Source: Pictodentalium vernedei
Lineage: Eukaryota; Mollusca; Scaphopoda; Dentaliida; Dentaliidae
NCBI GenBank assembly: GCA_031216915.1
Contig: CM062291.1
Location: forward strand, 38,263,621 to 38,327,620
Length of the DNA stretch: 64,000 bases
Direction: 5' to 3'
Part shown: one piece after another, positions 22,401 through 32,481 of the stretch
How positions within the stretch are numbered: the stretch's first letter is position 1
How the letters are laid out: every line of letters starts with the position of its first letter
Translations under genes and position numbers: made by a program
The notes under the pieces: model-generated
What the model was told of the DNA's origin: nothing
What the model saw: only the letters and a program-made list of their open reading frames with translations
Database searches by the model: none

Positions 22401-23165
22401 GCATTTAAAGGTTTTAAAGCACACAAAACAGAGATAATATATATCGGGTAACCTCGCCAATTGTCCAAGCTGTCAAAACGTCATCTTAACATTGACGGAA
22501 ACTTCGTTCCACCTTCGGCATCAGTGCGACATCTCAGACATTTTGTGTATAAGAACCTCGCTGCTGAGAAACACGTCTTTCAGGTTTGTAGAGCGGCGTT
22601 TCATCATCTGTGGAATGTTGGTAGGGTACGCAACGTGATCGAGGAGGGTACTGCTAAATAACTCATAAATGCTTTCGTCATAAGTCGATTGGACTATTGC
22701 TATTTCTTACTTTATGGTTGCAAGAAATCTTTGGTTAAAAACTGGATATGTCCAAAATGTGCAGCTCGAGTTGTATGTTGGAAGTATAGGTTTCTTCCAT
22801 AGCACTACAATTCAAGCTGAGCATCATTGGCTCCCGGTTCAACGGAGGATAATCTTCAACATTCCTCTTCTCGCCAACAAGTCTCTGCATGACATAGCGC
22901 CTACCTATCTGTGCAGTCTGGTTTCACCCTACGAACCAGTCATAAATCTGGGGGCGTTTTCGTCCAGACATCTGATTCATATCCCTGGTAACCTGTTTAC
23001 TGCAGGTAACAGAGCTTCAGCTATTGCTGCTCCTTATATATGGAGTCAGCTGCGCGAGCATCTTAAACTCCCATTGAATCTGAATGTTTTTGAACAATCA
23101 TTAAAACGTATCTCTTCAAGGCTTCCTTCGGACCGGTCACCGGTGTATAACAATAAAAAGATTGC
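22401..23165 (+). pseudogene. LINE reverse transcriptase, C-terminal part
   Basis: Translations give in order: KTEIIYIG (22423 region), LNIDGNFVPPSASVRHLRHFV (the thumb-side strand common to CR1/L2-type RTs; shown as its parts), HVFQVCRAAFHHLWNVGRVR, INAFVISRLDYCYFLLYGC, then after frame changes HHWLPVQRRIIFNIPLLANK, LHDIAPTYLCSLV and AAPYIWSQLREHLKLPL. This order (KTEvlliG ... SRLDYCN ... LHWLPVxxRixFK ... AAPxLWNxLP) is the end of the RT ORF of CR1/L2/Rex-like LINEs. The catalytic palm lies upstream and is absent. At least two frame changes and a stop near 22660 make it a pseudogene. A family-B SINE has inserted at its 3' end, shown by a duplicated ATTTCTACTTGT. Confidence 0.75.
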
Positions 23166-23177
23166 ATTTCTACTTGT

Positions 23178-23390
23178 CCCCGGTGGGAATCCCGGGAAGT
23201 GAGGCAATGCTTGCTTACTGTGGTAAACAAACTCTGTTTACTGGTAAAATAGGACCCGGTGACCAATGCTTGGGGTGGAAGTTCTCTCAAATGGGCATCA
23301 TGGGTATAAACGATTGGCAGGAACTGACTTTATTTCCATGTTACGGTCACGATTAGCCATTGTGAAGAAATATGTGACCTTAAACACCAA

Positions 23391-23429
<39 letters not shown>
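23178..23429 (+). mobile_element. SINE family B, copy 4
   Basis: CCCCGGTGGGAATCCCGGGAA head, full body, shared tail ACGATTAGCCATTGTG and (AAAT)n. The 12-mer ATTTCTACTTGT flanks it exactly (23166-23177, 23430-23441), so it is an independent insertion into the LINE remnant and not that LINE's 3' untranslated region. Confidence 0.88.
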
Positions 23430-23441
23430 ATTTCTACTTGT

Positions 23442-23820
23442 AAACCGATTTATATGTCATTATTTATTAGATGCGATTTTCTTTCCCAGAATCAGGCTCG
23501 CCCGATATGACATCAAACTCGTCTGATACAACGCGTATCACGGCCGATATGAACAAAGCCAGTGTTGTTCCCCGTGATGCGTTACTAGGCACAATAAATG
23601 TGTAACGTCGAAACCGTTTCTCGTCGAACGCAATGGAGAAAACTGGTGTTATATAATGGCATGGTTTGAAGTGGGATTTTTTAATGACGAGGAATTAATT
23701 GGGCAATGAGTGGGGCATGTGTGGAGGAAGAGGGACGAAAGAAGAGAGTTGTACAGAAAAATCAAAACAAACTCAAGATACATGATCGTAAGCGCAGATT
23801 GGTCGAAGTGTGAGAAGAGA
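23442..23820. other. unassigned intergenic sequence
   Basis: GGCCGATATGAACAAAG at 23543 repeats a motif at 12313. Otherwise nothing recognised. Confidence 0.35.
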
Positions 23821-23887
23821 TAGTTCGGCTATTCGAACGTCTCGGCTTCCCAAATGGGGAAGCCGAGACTTTCGGATAGCTGAACTA
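23821..23887. repeat. hairpin, about 30-bp arms
   Basis: TAGTTCGGCTATTCGAACGT through CGGCTTCC pairs with GGAAGCCGAGACTTTCGGAT to 23887 with a few mismatches. Confidence 0.7.
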
Positions 23888-23993
23888 CGAGAAGAGAAAA
23901 CCATGGACTTTGTGACAAGAAACAATAACAAAATCAGAAAACTGTAACAGATCCGAGAACGCTTTGCGATTATTGTTTTGGTTTAATTAATAA

Positions 23994-24133
23994 AGAGGTC
24001 ATTACTTAGTTTCATATCGGCCGAGATATCAGCCCTCGGTAACTTCACATCAGCCTTTGACCTTCAGGCTCAGGCTGGTATGAAGTTATCTGGACTGATA
24101 CCTCGGCCGATGTAAAATGAACCAAGTAATAAC
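23994..24133. repeat. imperfect fold-back, about 65-bp arms
   Basis: AGGTCATTACTTAGTTTCAT and CGGCCGAGATATCAG at the left are matched by CTGATACCTCGGCCGA and GAACCAAGTAATAACCT at the right. P1 copy e begins three bases after it. Confidence 0.65.
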
Positions 24134-24135
24134 CT

Positions 24136-24379
24136 TTAACCCTTTACCTAACATGAAAAGCAGACGACACTTGCAAAAAAAATTCTTGAATAACTATTTT
24201 TTTTTCATTTTTTGTCTCAAAAAACATTGTTTATGACCCCTCATTGGAACGAGCTCGTTCCAATGAGGGGTCATAACCTATGTTTTTGAGACAAAAAATG
24301 AAAAAATAATTAAAATTAATAGGCGATTTTTGAGAATGGCGCTGGCCGGTTTTGACCGTTACGTTGGGTAAAGGGTTAA
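24136..24379. mobile_element. piggyBac-like palindromic MITE P1, copy e
   Basis: TTAA ends, CCCTTTACCTAACA / CGTTGGGTAAAGGG, arm type 2 in the opposite orientation to copy b (GCAGACGACACTTGC on the left, GGCCGGTTTTGACCG on the right), perfect core CATTGGAACGAGCTCGTTCC. Confidence 0.85.
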
Positions 24380-24462
24380 ATAGCACATTCTTTTCATGTA
24401 ATTCTCTCTAAACCCCCTGGGCACCTCAGTGGATATTCCGATTAAAATAGAGCGCATATCAG

Positions 24463-25120
24463 CTTAGGGTAGGAATACTAAGCCGTTGAGTTGGCGCATG
24501 CGACAACGCTCAGGACATCGCATTTGTACGTGCACACACTTTATGCGTTTTTGGCTGCGATGGAGGATGCGTACACCTAATTTAAATAACATAACATAAA
24601 AGTGTCCCTGCTAGCACCTAAATATTTCATGGAGACCAGGTTTAAACGCAATTGAAAACCTGTTCCCCAGAAAGGAATTGGGCTCTAACAGGGACACTTT
24701 GTATTCAACAAAAAGGCATAGTCCTATATGTATGCCGTAATGGTAGCGGTCGGTCTCAAATTTTATAGGCCAATGTCTACATGCTTGTACTTATAGCTGA
24801 ATAATGAAGGTCATGCTAGCCATTGCTGAAATATTGAAGAGTTTGATGTCAAATAATCGGTGTATTTTGATCATATATCCCGCACCGTCCGAAATATGTC
24901 TGCTAAAGTGTAGAAAATATGTCCTTGATCTTCCAAAGGCAATGCGATGGCCTGAGCAGCGCGTCAAAAAATGGAAAATTTTCAATTCCTATAGCAACGG
25001 ATACTCAACGCAATGCGAATAGCGTGATGAACCCTTCGTTTTTCGACTTGTTCAGTTCTTTGCGACAACGCATATGCGAATCACATTGCGATGGCGGCTT
25101 AAGTGTATTCCTACACTTAG
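24463..25120. mobile_element. TIR element, about 650 bp
   Basis: CTTAGGGTAGGAATACTAAG at the left is matched by the inverted CTTAAGTGTATTCCTACACT at the right, and CGCATGCGACAACGC by GCGACAACGCATATGCG. CTTAG on both sides may be part of the ends or a duplication. No transposase frame. A 102-bp MITE is nested at 24599. Confidence 0.55.
24599..24700. mobile_element. 102-bp MITE
   Basis: Perfect 12-bp inverted ends AAAGTGTCCCTG (24599-24610) and CAGGGACACTTT (24689-24700), lying inside the TIR element around it. No clear target duplication. Confidence 0.6.
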
Positions 25121-25621
25121 ACGTCATCAATTGTGGGGATTTGCCGCGTTGATTGGCTCGACGCCACCTTAGGGGAGGGGATGATTTGTTTTTCGCTGGC
25201 GTTCCAGCTGGACGTTCCAGCAATCCAACTGTATACAAACCATTGGGTTAAGACGACTTCAGTTAGTTGTGAAGGATTGCAGTACCGTTGTACTATCAAT
25301 GGTGTGTGGTTCTTTCTCTCATCCCACTCCACACTGCTAAAATTGACTGTCTACTCTTCAACGTTCTTCATCAGTTTGCAATCAATCAAACACAGGTTAA
25401 AACAAATCAACCCTCTTGTCAATTTTTGCTGATGAAATTTATTCGAAAAAATTAATTTACGGAAATAAAAAAAAGTCTTCCTGGAATCCTGCAGAGATTT
25501 AGATTCACAGACTGCAGTCTCTTGCGTTCTCAATACATTAACACTTTCCGACACAAACAAATGGTTTATACATTTTCTTCGTAACTTGCAGCATTTCGGA
25601 AAGTCGAATCATACTAATAAT
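25121..25621. other. unassigned intergenic sequence
   Basis: The 99-aa frame at 25133-25432 is not recognised, and comparable frames lie on the opposite strand. Confidence 0.3.
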
Positions 25622-25738
25622 ACTGTATACTAAGGCGTACTGCACGTCCATGGTGCACTTGTCTTCAACCAATGCTAACCCTATTTTTGTGGAGTTAGTG
25701 GGTTGGGAAGTCCGACAGTTGCTCGCCGCTGTTCGGGG
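25622..25738 (+). mobile_element. SINE family A, copy 5 (internal fragment)
   Basis: Only the middle of the body is present: TACTAAGGCGTACTGCACGT through GTTGGGAAGTCCGACAGTTG. Head and tail are missing. Confidence 0.75.
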
Positions 25739-25787
25739 TATTTGTTTATTTAAAGATACTTTCAACAGTTAGAGTCCTATCGTGTCG

Positions 25788-26730
25788 GACAGTTTTATGG
25801 GTGGAGGACGTCGGAGTGCCCACAGGGACGTAGCTAGAGGTTTCCAATTGGGAGAGGGGGTGTAGGGTAGTGAATTTCCAACTAGGGGAGGGGCCGGGAG
25901 GGGGAACCCCTTTCCGGTCTCTCCCGCTAGTTGGAAATTCACTACCGAGAAAATTTTTGAAAATGAAGCCATGAAAGGGGGCATAAAACTGATTCTAGTA
26001 ACTGAAATGCCAACACATTTATGATAGAATTATCAGGTTACTATTATTTGGTATTATTCTGGGAATTGAATATGTGCTAAACAAATGCTCAATTCACAGT
26101 CTCCTAACATTAAATCAGATCTTATGCAGGAATGATCAGTTTTCGTATTTCATCATTTTGTAACTGTGAATGATGGAATTTACTCAGGATAACGATTTTA
26201 CACGATACGATTTTCTTGAAGCGCATTTCGAGGATTGTTTTTTATTACGATAAATAAACGTACGATAGAAATCTCGTACCGATTGACATCATGCATACGT
26301 ATGAAGCTCGATATTGCGTACACTGTAGTTGTAAATAGTAACAGTTGGAATTTTCGCCGTTGTGAAACCGGGTTGGAATTTTGGGAAGTAAAGGAGACAT
26401 CAGCATCACCAAAGAAGCTCTAAAAACCAGATAGATGGAATTTCCAACCACTCATGACTTGTCCTCCGAATTTCCAACTATAGGAAAGTTTGGCCAGGAT
26501 TGGGGTGGCACTGCCCTCACGCCCCCACAGCCCCTTCCCTGTCGTCACGCCCCTGAGTGCCCGGAGAAAACCACCGAGCAGGGGCGAATGACTGTCAGAC
26601 TCAGCAGCTTAGTAACCTAGCACAGTCAGGGTTAATATCGATTGAAGGCATGCATACCATCGGTGCGCAGTACACCTTAGCACACTTCAACACCGTGCAC
26701 CCACTCAGGCGAGTGGGATTAAGTGTCCTG
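25788..26730 (-). mobile_element. SINE family A, copy 6, split by a hAT-like element
   Basis: ACAGTTTTATGGGTGGAGGA (25786 onward) is the complement of the family-A 3' body; it stops at 25822 and resumes at 26556 with GTGCCCGGAGAAAACCACCG, continuing to the family's TGCCC..CACTC region near 26725. The interruption is element H3. The tail and the tRNA head are not visible. Confidence 0.8.
25823..26555. mobile_element. hAT-like element H3
   Basis: Ends CAGGGACGTAG and (C)ACGCCCCTG, flanked by AGTGCCCA (25815-25822) and AGTGCCCG (26556-26563), 7 of 8 bases. The two flanks are contiguous family-A SINE sequence, which proves the insertion. Interior contains three inverted or direct copies of GAATTTCCAACTA-type motifs near the ends. 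No transposase frame. Confidence 0.8.
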
Positions 26731-26745
26731 TAGTAGTTACCAATC

Positions 26746-27103
26746 GCGCGGTGGCTCAGTGGTAGACTGTTGCACTTCTTTGCTAGAGGTCCCGAGTTCG
26801 ATCCCCGTCCGGGACGACACGCGTTGTGTCATTGGGCAAGGCACTTTATCCCGGTTGCCTACATGGGGGCACGATGACGCCGTGTACTAAGGCGTACTGC
26901 ACGTCGATGGTGCACATGTCTTCAACCGCTGTAACCCTGCTTGAGCGAAGCTTGAACAGAGTTAGAATGTTGAGGAGCTGACAGTTGCTCGTCGATGCTC
27001 GGTAGTTCTCTTCGGGTACTCCACCCGTAAAACTGTCACGGTCACGATTAGTCATTGTGCATAAGTATGTGATCTTAAACACCAATAAATAAATAGATAA
27101 TTA
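26746..27103 (+). mobile_element. SINE family A, subfamily II, copy 7
   Basis: Flanked by a perfect 12-bp duplication TAGTTACCAATC (26734-26745, 27104-27115). The head differs from other family-A copies (GTGGCTCAGTGGTAGACTGT ... GTTCGATCCCCGTCCGGGA), and the body has the subfamily marker GAGCTTGAACAGAGTTAGAA shared with the copy at 43024, so the body was joined to a second tRNA-like head. Confidence 0.88.
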
Positions 27104-27130
27104 TAGTTACCAATCTAGCCTGGAGGCAAA

Positions 27131-27351
27131 ACTATACAAAAAATTATAATTGTATTTTCTACAATTGTGTTTTCTGATAATGATTTTAAATGGGTTGAAA
27201 TAAACCATTAGCATTTTCAAAGATGTGGCAATTTGCCAGTTGGCAAATTGCCATATATTTTAAAATGCCGACGATTCATTTTAGTCAGTTTTATTAAAAG
27301 ATAGAAAATACAATTCTAGAAAATACAATTATAAAAGTTTTATAGTATTGG
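27131..27351. mobile_element. fold-back MITE family X, copy 2
   Basis: Same ends (TTATAATTGTATTTTCT; AAAAGTTTTATAGTATTGG), same AAATGGGTTGAAATAAACCA segment and same hairpin centre GGCAATTTGCCAGTTGGCAA as the copy at 4661-4884. Confidence 0.8.
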
Positions 27352-27808
27352 CTCATGAAGGTTTTTCATGAATTTTAACAACCTGAGTGACACCGAGCAC
27401 GTAGCGGCGAGGTGTTACAGCACGGGACAGGTTGGTCAATTCATGAAATACTGACAGCGAGGTTGGTAAACTAACCTACACCATGTCCTTTGTTCAATCA
27501 ACAAAATGCACGGACTCGAGTATACTCAGTGGGCCAAAGGTATTATAAGTGACGTCACTTGAACGCCTATAGTCTACTCTTCCATCGGGTATTTCAAGTT
27601 GCTGGCATAACCCGAAAAGATAATAGAGCCAGGGTGTGAGCCCAAAGTCATGGGCTTATGCACTGGCGTAGCTTGGGGGGTGGGAGACGAAGGGCAGAGA
27701 GCCCTTTCCAACAGGGTGTTACATCCCACCATTTTCTCGCCAAACTCCAAGAAGATTTAGTTTTATTTAGAGATAGATTTGGTCCTTTAAATTTGTTTGT
27801 GCATCCTT
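27352..27808. other. unassigned intergenic sequence
   Basis: CACTGGCGTAGCTTGGGGGG near 27660 resembles a hAT-type left end, but no right end was found. Confidence 0.35.
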
Positions 27809-27868
27809 GCCTTGTTACTATTTATAGGAGAGTGCCAGCAGGCACACTCCCATAAATTGTAACAAGGC
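27809..27868. repeat. hairpin, 28-bp arms
   Basis: GCCTTGTTACTATTTATAGG at 27809 through GAGAGTGCC pairs with 27841-27868. Confidence 0.75.
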
Positions 27869-28802
27869 AAATTCTAACAGATAAAATAATATCACTTCAA
27901 AGATAATAAGAAGCACATCCACAGAATATGAAGCCTTTAAATTGTGGCACCGGCACTTCAGAATAAAGCACAATTATGGGCTTCCAGCACTCTACCAGTT
28001 AAACGGGTAATGGTTTCATAAAAATCAATAAACAAATACCGAAAGTAGTGCAAAGGTCTTGTACTGTAGTCGAACGTAAAACGGCTTACCTTAATCTGTT
28101 TTAATGAGAGATGGGCGAACCAAACTATGGTTCCCCCAATTTGTACTAAACTGTACCATTCGATTCTCCTCTGGTAGTCCTATTCTTTTCATTTGACCTT
28201 GAGTGGATGAAAGAAGTGATATTATCAGATGTTCGCCGAAAAAACCTGACTGTTCAGTTTTAAATGTAGATACGCTCTTTAAAAAATAAATACCCCCTTA
28301 AGTAATAAATACGCCCCTAAGTATTATGGCAAAACTGGGATTTTTTGACAACAAAAAATAAATAAGCACCATACAACTGTGTAAAAAAAGTGAAAAGTTT
28401 ATGAATCTAGTGCTTGTAATCTGGAAAGTTTACATTTATGTTATGAAACATCCCTCCAGATCCGTGTCCTTCAACGTTGGTTGGAGTTGGATTTTGAATT
28501 TGGTGTCACGACATCTTGAAAGATCGAATTAATATGGTAAGGCATAAAGTAAGTCGATTTAAGTTTCGGCAGAAATTTATATTCACTTTGAATGAAGATT
28601 AGACAGTTAATGTAGTGTACAGTGAAAAAGAGTTTGAAAGCCGAATTTTACAAACTTGCCAGTTGAACAAATTGTTGAAGTTAAAAACCCTCTCTTTTGC
28701 CTCGTCTCGAGTTTACAAATGGCAATCTAAGCTTGGTTTGGGGCGGCAGCTCATGCTTTTAAGCCTAATTTAGGTTTCCATTTTCTTGTGGCCGTAAAAG
28801 TA
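27869..28802. other. unassigned intergenic sequence
   Basis: No repeat partner, frame or RNA recognised. Confidence 0.35.
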
Positions 28803-28935
28803 GATAAATAGAGGATATGGAATGAGTGTTTTTTCATATAATATTTATGAAATGAGTCTAGGAATTTTCCGTTTTGGTGAGCCTCTGGCGAGCGCAAACA
28901 GAAAATTCGGACACTCATTTCATATTCTATTTATC
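28803..28935. repeat. fold-back element, about 60-bp arms
   Basis: GATAAATAGAGGATATGGAA and TGAGTG at the left pair with CACTCATTTCATATTCTATT and TATC at the right; the centre is GAGCCTCTGGCGAGCGC. Confidence 0.7.
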
Positions 28936-28978
28936 ATATGACACACACACGCACAAATTAGCCACTTAGTATGACTTT

Positions 28979-29198
28979 TTAACCGATCACCTAACTTGAG
29001 TTGCAGACGACACTTGGAAAAAACGCCATTAATTTTTTTTATATTTTCACTTTTTGTTTCCAAAACATAGGTTATGACTCCTCATTGGAACGAGCTCGTC
29101 GAGCTCGTTCCAATGAGGGGTCATAAGTTATGTTTTGGAAGCAAAAAGTGAAAATATAAAAAAAATTAATGGCGTTTTTCTTGCAGGTAAAAGATTAA
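28979..29198. mobile_element. piggyBac-like palindromic MITE P1, copy f (decayed ends)
   Basis: TTAA at both borders, but the ends read CCGATCACC / GGTAAAAGA, several changes from the family. Arms are long matching inverted repeats (TTTTCACTTTTTGTTTCCAA and its complement) around CATTGGAACGAGCTCGTCG. Related to arm type 2, with part of each arm missing. Confidence 0.7.
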
Positions 29199-29252
29199 TA
29201 CAATATAACCAACCCTAAATAGGACAGATAACGTAAATTCTCCCTACTGAAA

Positions 29253-29425
29253 TTATGCAAATGTAACCCAGTTGTATTTTGTTTAGCCAATCAAATTTTC
29301 CAGTTTTGAAATTGACCAATGAAAGCTCCCAACTCTAATTATGCCAATTATGAAAATGTGGCCCACTTTTATTTTGTTCAGCCTATCAAATTGTCTAGTT
29401 ATAAAATTGACCAATGAAATTGACT
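29253..29425. repeat. 95-bp tandem duplication
   Basis: ATGCAAATGTAACCCAGTTG...ATTGACCAATGAAA is followed by a diverged second copy (ATGAAAATGTGGCCCACTTT...ATTGACCAATGAAA). Confidence 0.65.
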
Positions 29426-29701
29426 GAAGGCTTTATTTATCACTGATTCATATGAAAACAAAATATCAAATGTTTTAAAGTGAACAAAACGGACGAGTCA
29501 TGTGATAAAATGTGCTAGCCGCAGTTGTAAAAGCAGGATACTTTCTGTTTGTTTCAGTTAACTGAAAGCTAAATATAGAAGTTGAAATATATTTGACAAC
29601 ATGGCAACGTCAGTCCAACATAATTATATTAATTCTTTGGCTTTTCGCTGATTTTAACGAGGAAACCTTCTACATCAAACCGTCACCCGCATTGTTACCC
29701 A

Positions 29702-29947
29702 GCCTGGAAATAAGCAATTTGTCACTGGCAGAATGAGGTCGCCAAAGGGCGAATTTGCTGATGCTATTCCATACAGTGGACCAATTTATGCTGTGGGTAC
29801 CTCGTTCTGTTTACTCTTGAGATCTTATTTAGACTGAGGTTCACAGAGGGTAAATTTAGTGATGCTACCCTGTTGGCAGGGTAGCATCACCAAATTCACC
29901 ATCTGAAGACCTCAGTCTGCAGATAATAGTCTGCGTATTTCCAGGCT
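29702..29947. mobile_element. MITE family Q, copy 2
   Basis: Ends GCCTGGAAATAAGCAATTTG and TGCGTATTTCCAGGC; inner parts GAATGAGGTCGCC and CTGAAGACCTCAGTC also pair. It contains a perfect hairpin, GTGATGCTACCCTG / CAGGGTAGCATCAC, at 29859-29890. Matches the copy at 17803-18021. Confidence 0.75.
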
Positions 29948-30476
29948 TTCTTGTCACTCCCCCCTTACTATCCCTCCTAATATACAGACGAGGTACTTTG
30001 GGGCTGTACGTGGTTGGGTAGGTTCCAAGTAATGAACTTCACAGGTTTTTACGCCTCATGGTAAAGGTAAACAAAAATAGTTCTTTGGTGATAATAACCT
30101 GGGTACTCAAACATTATTTGAACATATAAATGCTTTCCTCTTCCGTTCGAAGATGGTGGAGATGGGTCTAATAGACAAAATGTTTAAAGGTTTTTGTACT
30201 AATAATAATAACAACGCTGGAAGGCAGCTTATTTGTCGCGGTTCTCAGGTGAGAAGGCCTTGATTAGCTCTGTTATACCAAATGCCTCCTTGTCCCCACG
30301 CCTCTTCTCTCCTCCCAGCACTCACAGACAAACTGCCTGATGACATCCCGTACCCCATTCTTCCCAATCTTTCCGATAAACAAACTAACCCTCTCCTTTG
30401 TTTCTCCCACTAACAACATGTCCTTCATTCTCCAATCCCGCTTCCTCATCATAATCCAGGTGAATCATAACCCTTT
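29948..30476. other. unassigned intergenic sequence
   Basis: Nothing recognised. A pyrimidine-rich stretch lies at 30290-30450. Confidence 0.35.
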
Positions 30477-30709
30477 ACCAAACGTAAAGGCCAAAACCGG
30501 CCAGCGCTATTCTCAAAAATCGCCAATTAATTTTCATTATTTTTTTCACTTTTTGTCTCAAAAACATAGGTTATGACCCCTCGTTGGAACGAGCTCGTTC
30601 CAACGAGGGGTCATAACCTATGTTTTTGAGACAAAAAATAAAAAAAAATCGTTATTCAAGAATTATTTTTGCAAGTGTCGTCTGCTTTTCAGGTTAGGTA
30701 AAGGGTTAA
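30477..30709. mobile_element. piggyBac-like palindromic MITE P1, copy g
   Basis: Left border ATAA (one change from TTAA), right border TTAA; ends CCCTTTACCAAACG / AGGTAAAGGG; arm type 2 in the orientation of copy b; perfect core CGTTGGAACGAGCTCGTTCC. Confidence 0.82.
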
Positions 30710-32278
30710 TCCGTTAGACGTGTATTTTGAACATTCTAAGAGAAATTATTATGACTCACGTTTGTAACATCAGCCGTGATTGGTTAATTTGACACCTAAA
30801 AGTCATAGTACTGGAGTTTGGGGAAGACACACGGGTACTGTCGGAACGTTCTTCCCTGGAGACATGAGAACAAAGAAAATGTAAGCTCCTCAACCATTGA
30901 TCAGCGTCGATTACGCACGCTCTGGTTGGAATTTCTCAACACAAAACGCTGGCGCTGTGTCTGATTAACTTGTTTCGTCACCGAAAGACACAAATTTACC
31001 AACAAATATATCATCTTCAGTGGGTGTGTTTTTTTTTAATTTTAACTGCAAACAATGAATTCAAAAGAATCAGAAATATTAAAAAACTCACGTGTTGTTC
31101 ACCACTTTACTAGTGAATCCTGAAATGAGTTATGACTTCAATCAAATATATTTCCACAAGTTTAGTACTCCTCGACCTCACTGAGCCTCCGCGTCAAGTT
31201 CAAAATAAATTGTTTCACTCCGCTTAATTATAACAACTGTCGTCGTCCAAGCAGAATTTATATTCTATTATACCACTTATAACACAAGCATTAATAATGA
31301 ATTATAACATGAACAAGTCATTTTCGAATTTTGTGATCTGGAAACTCCTAAAGAGACTTCATTTGTTCGAAATGACGTCATGTTTTTGGATTCGACTACA
31401 TTGTTATTACAAGATTGATGGCATGTTGCAGTTAACGCTTATCAATGAAAGCTATTTTTTGTTCGGCATAATAAAATAATTAGAACATATAAATTCTTTC
31501 GCTGCTTCAGGTTTTATTTCAGAACTCACACAAACTCAGGTACTATCGACCGATAGAACATGAAAAGAAGCGTTCTAATAGAAAGTTTTCCAAGGTCTCC
31601 ACCACGCCCAGATCACACATTTGGCACCCATTTTCATTGTCTTTCCCAGTTTTTCCCCTAAGCTCCAACGAGACCGTGACCTCATCTTGAACAACAGTGA
31701 CGAAGGGTTAATATTTCAAGGAATAAAATAGAACTAGTAAACCTCGGACACCATTTATTACGATGTTCATATGTAAGAAGGTTGCCTGTAACTTTTCAGC
31801 ACTCATCTCATACCGCTTGCGACACGTACTTGTGTAATTTCTATCAAACTACCAACCAGGTTCCATCATTAGCTTTTACGTTATCGATAAAACGGAATTG
31901 GTTTTACAGGAAAAATCGAGAAAACAAAGAGTACTACTCCGCCACCACAGTCAGATATATGAAGTAATTTGAAAACAGACGCTGTTCTCACTGTCAGTTC
32001 CTCGGTGTCTAGAGATCAGTAACCAGACGTTGCTGTTTTATATCAGAAACTCGAAGCAAAATGAAGGGTACAATAGTATCTTATGTTTTTTTTAGGTGCT
32101 GGACATAATCTTTGTCAGCTGTGAAAATGTGGGGATACAGTCATGATCTCCGTCCGTAAGTCCGTTCATACGTGCTTACGTCCGTCTCCCCGGGCCACCG
32201 CAGATGGCCTTGCAAGGTGACCGTCCGTTTATAGTCGTTACTTGTGGGGTTAGAGTATAAAACCGTAAGTACACCAAC
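30710..32278. other. unassigned intergenic sequence
   Basis: A/T-rich. Frames of about 60 codons at 31297 and 31782 are not recognised and have no supporting context. Confidence 0.35.
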
Positions 32279-32340
32279 CACTTGTGAGGTGCAAAAAACC
32301 CACTTGTGAGGTGCGAAAAACCCACTTGTGAGTTGCGCAA
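32279..32340. repeat. 22-24-bp tandem repeat, three units
   Basis: CACTTGTGAGGTGCAAAAAA, CACTTGTGAGGTGCGAAAAA and CACTTGTGAGTTGCGCAA in series. Confidence 0.8.
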
Positions 32341-32392
32341 TTTTCCCCATACCTAACACTAAAATCACCTCACAAGTACATCTGCGGCAGAA

Positions 32393-32481
32393 CGTCCGTC
32401 CGTCCGTCCGTCCGTCCGTCCGTCCGTCCGTCCGTCCGTCCGTCCGTCCGTCCGTCCGTCCGTCCGTCCGTCCGTCCGTCC
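32393..32481. repeat. (CCGT)n microsatellite
   Basis: Pure CGTC repeats over about 88 bp. The VRPSVRPS frame over it is an artefact. Confidence 0.95.

Noticed and set aside
22401-23430. Family-B sequence as the 3' untranslated region of the LINE, making this LINE the SINE partner
   Set aside because: A 12-bp target duplication separates the family-B copy from the LINE, so it is a later insertion. The LINE's own 3' end does not show the shared tail.
32393-32481. Arg/Pro/Ser repeat protein
   Set aside because: Pure (CCGT)n microsatellite.
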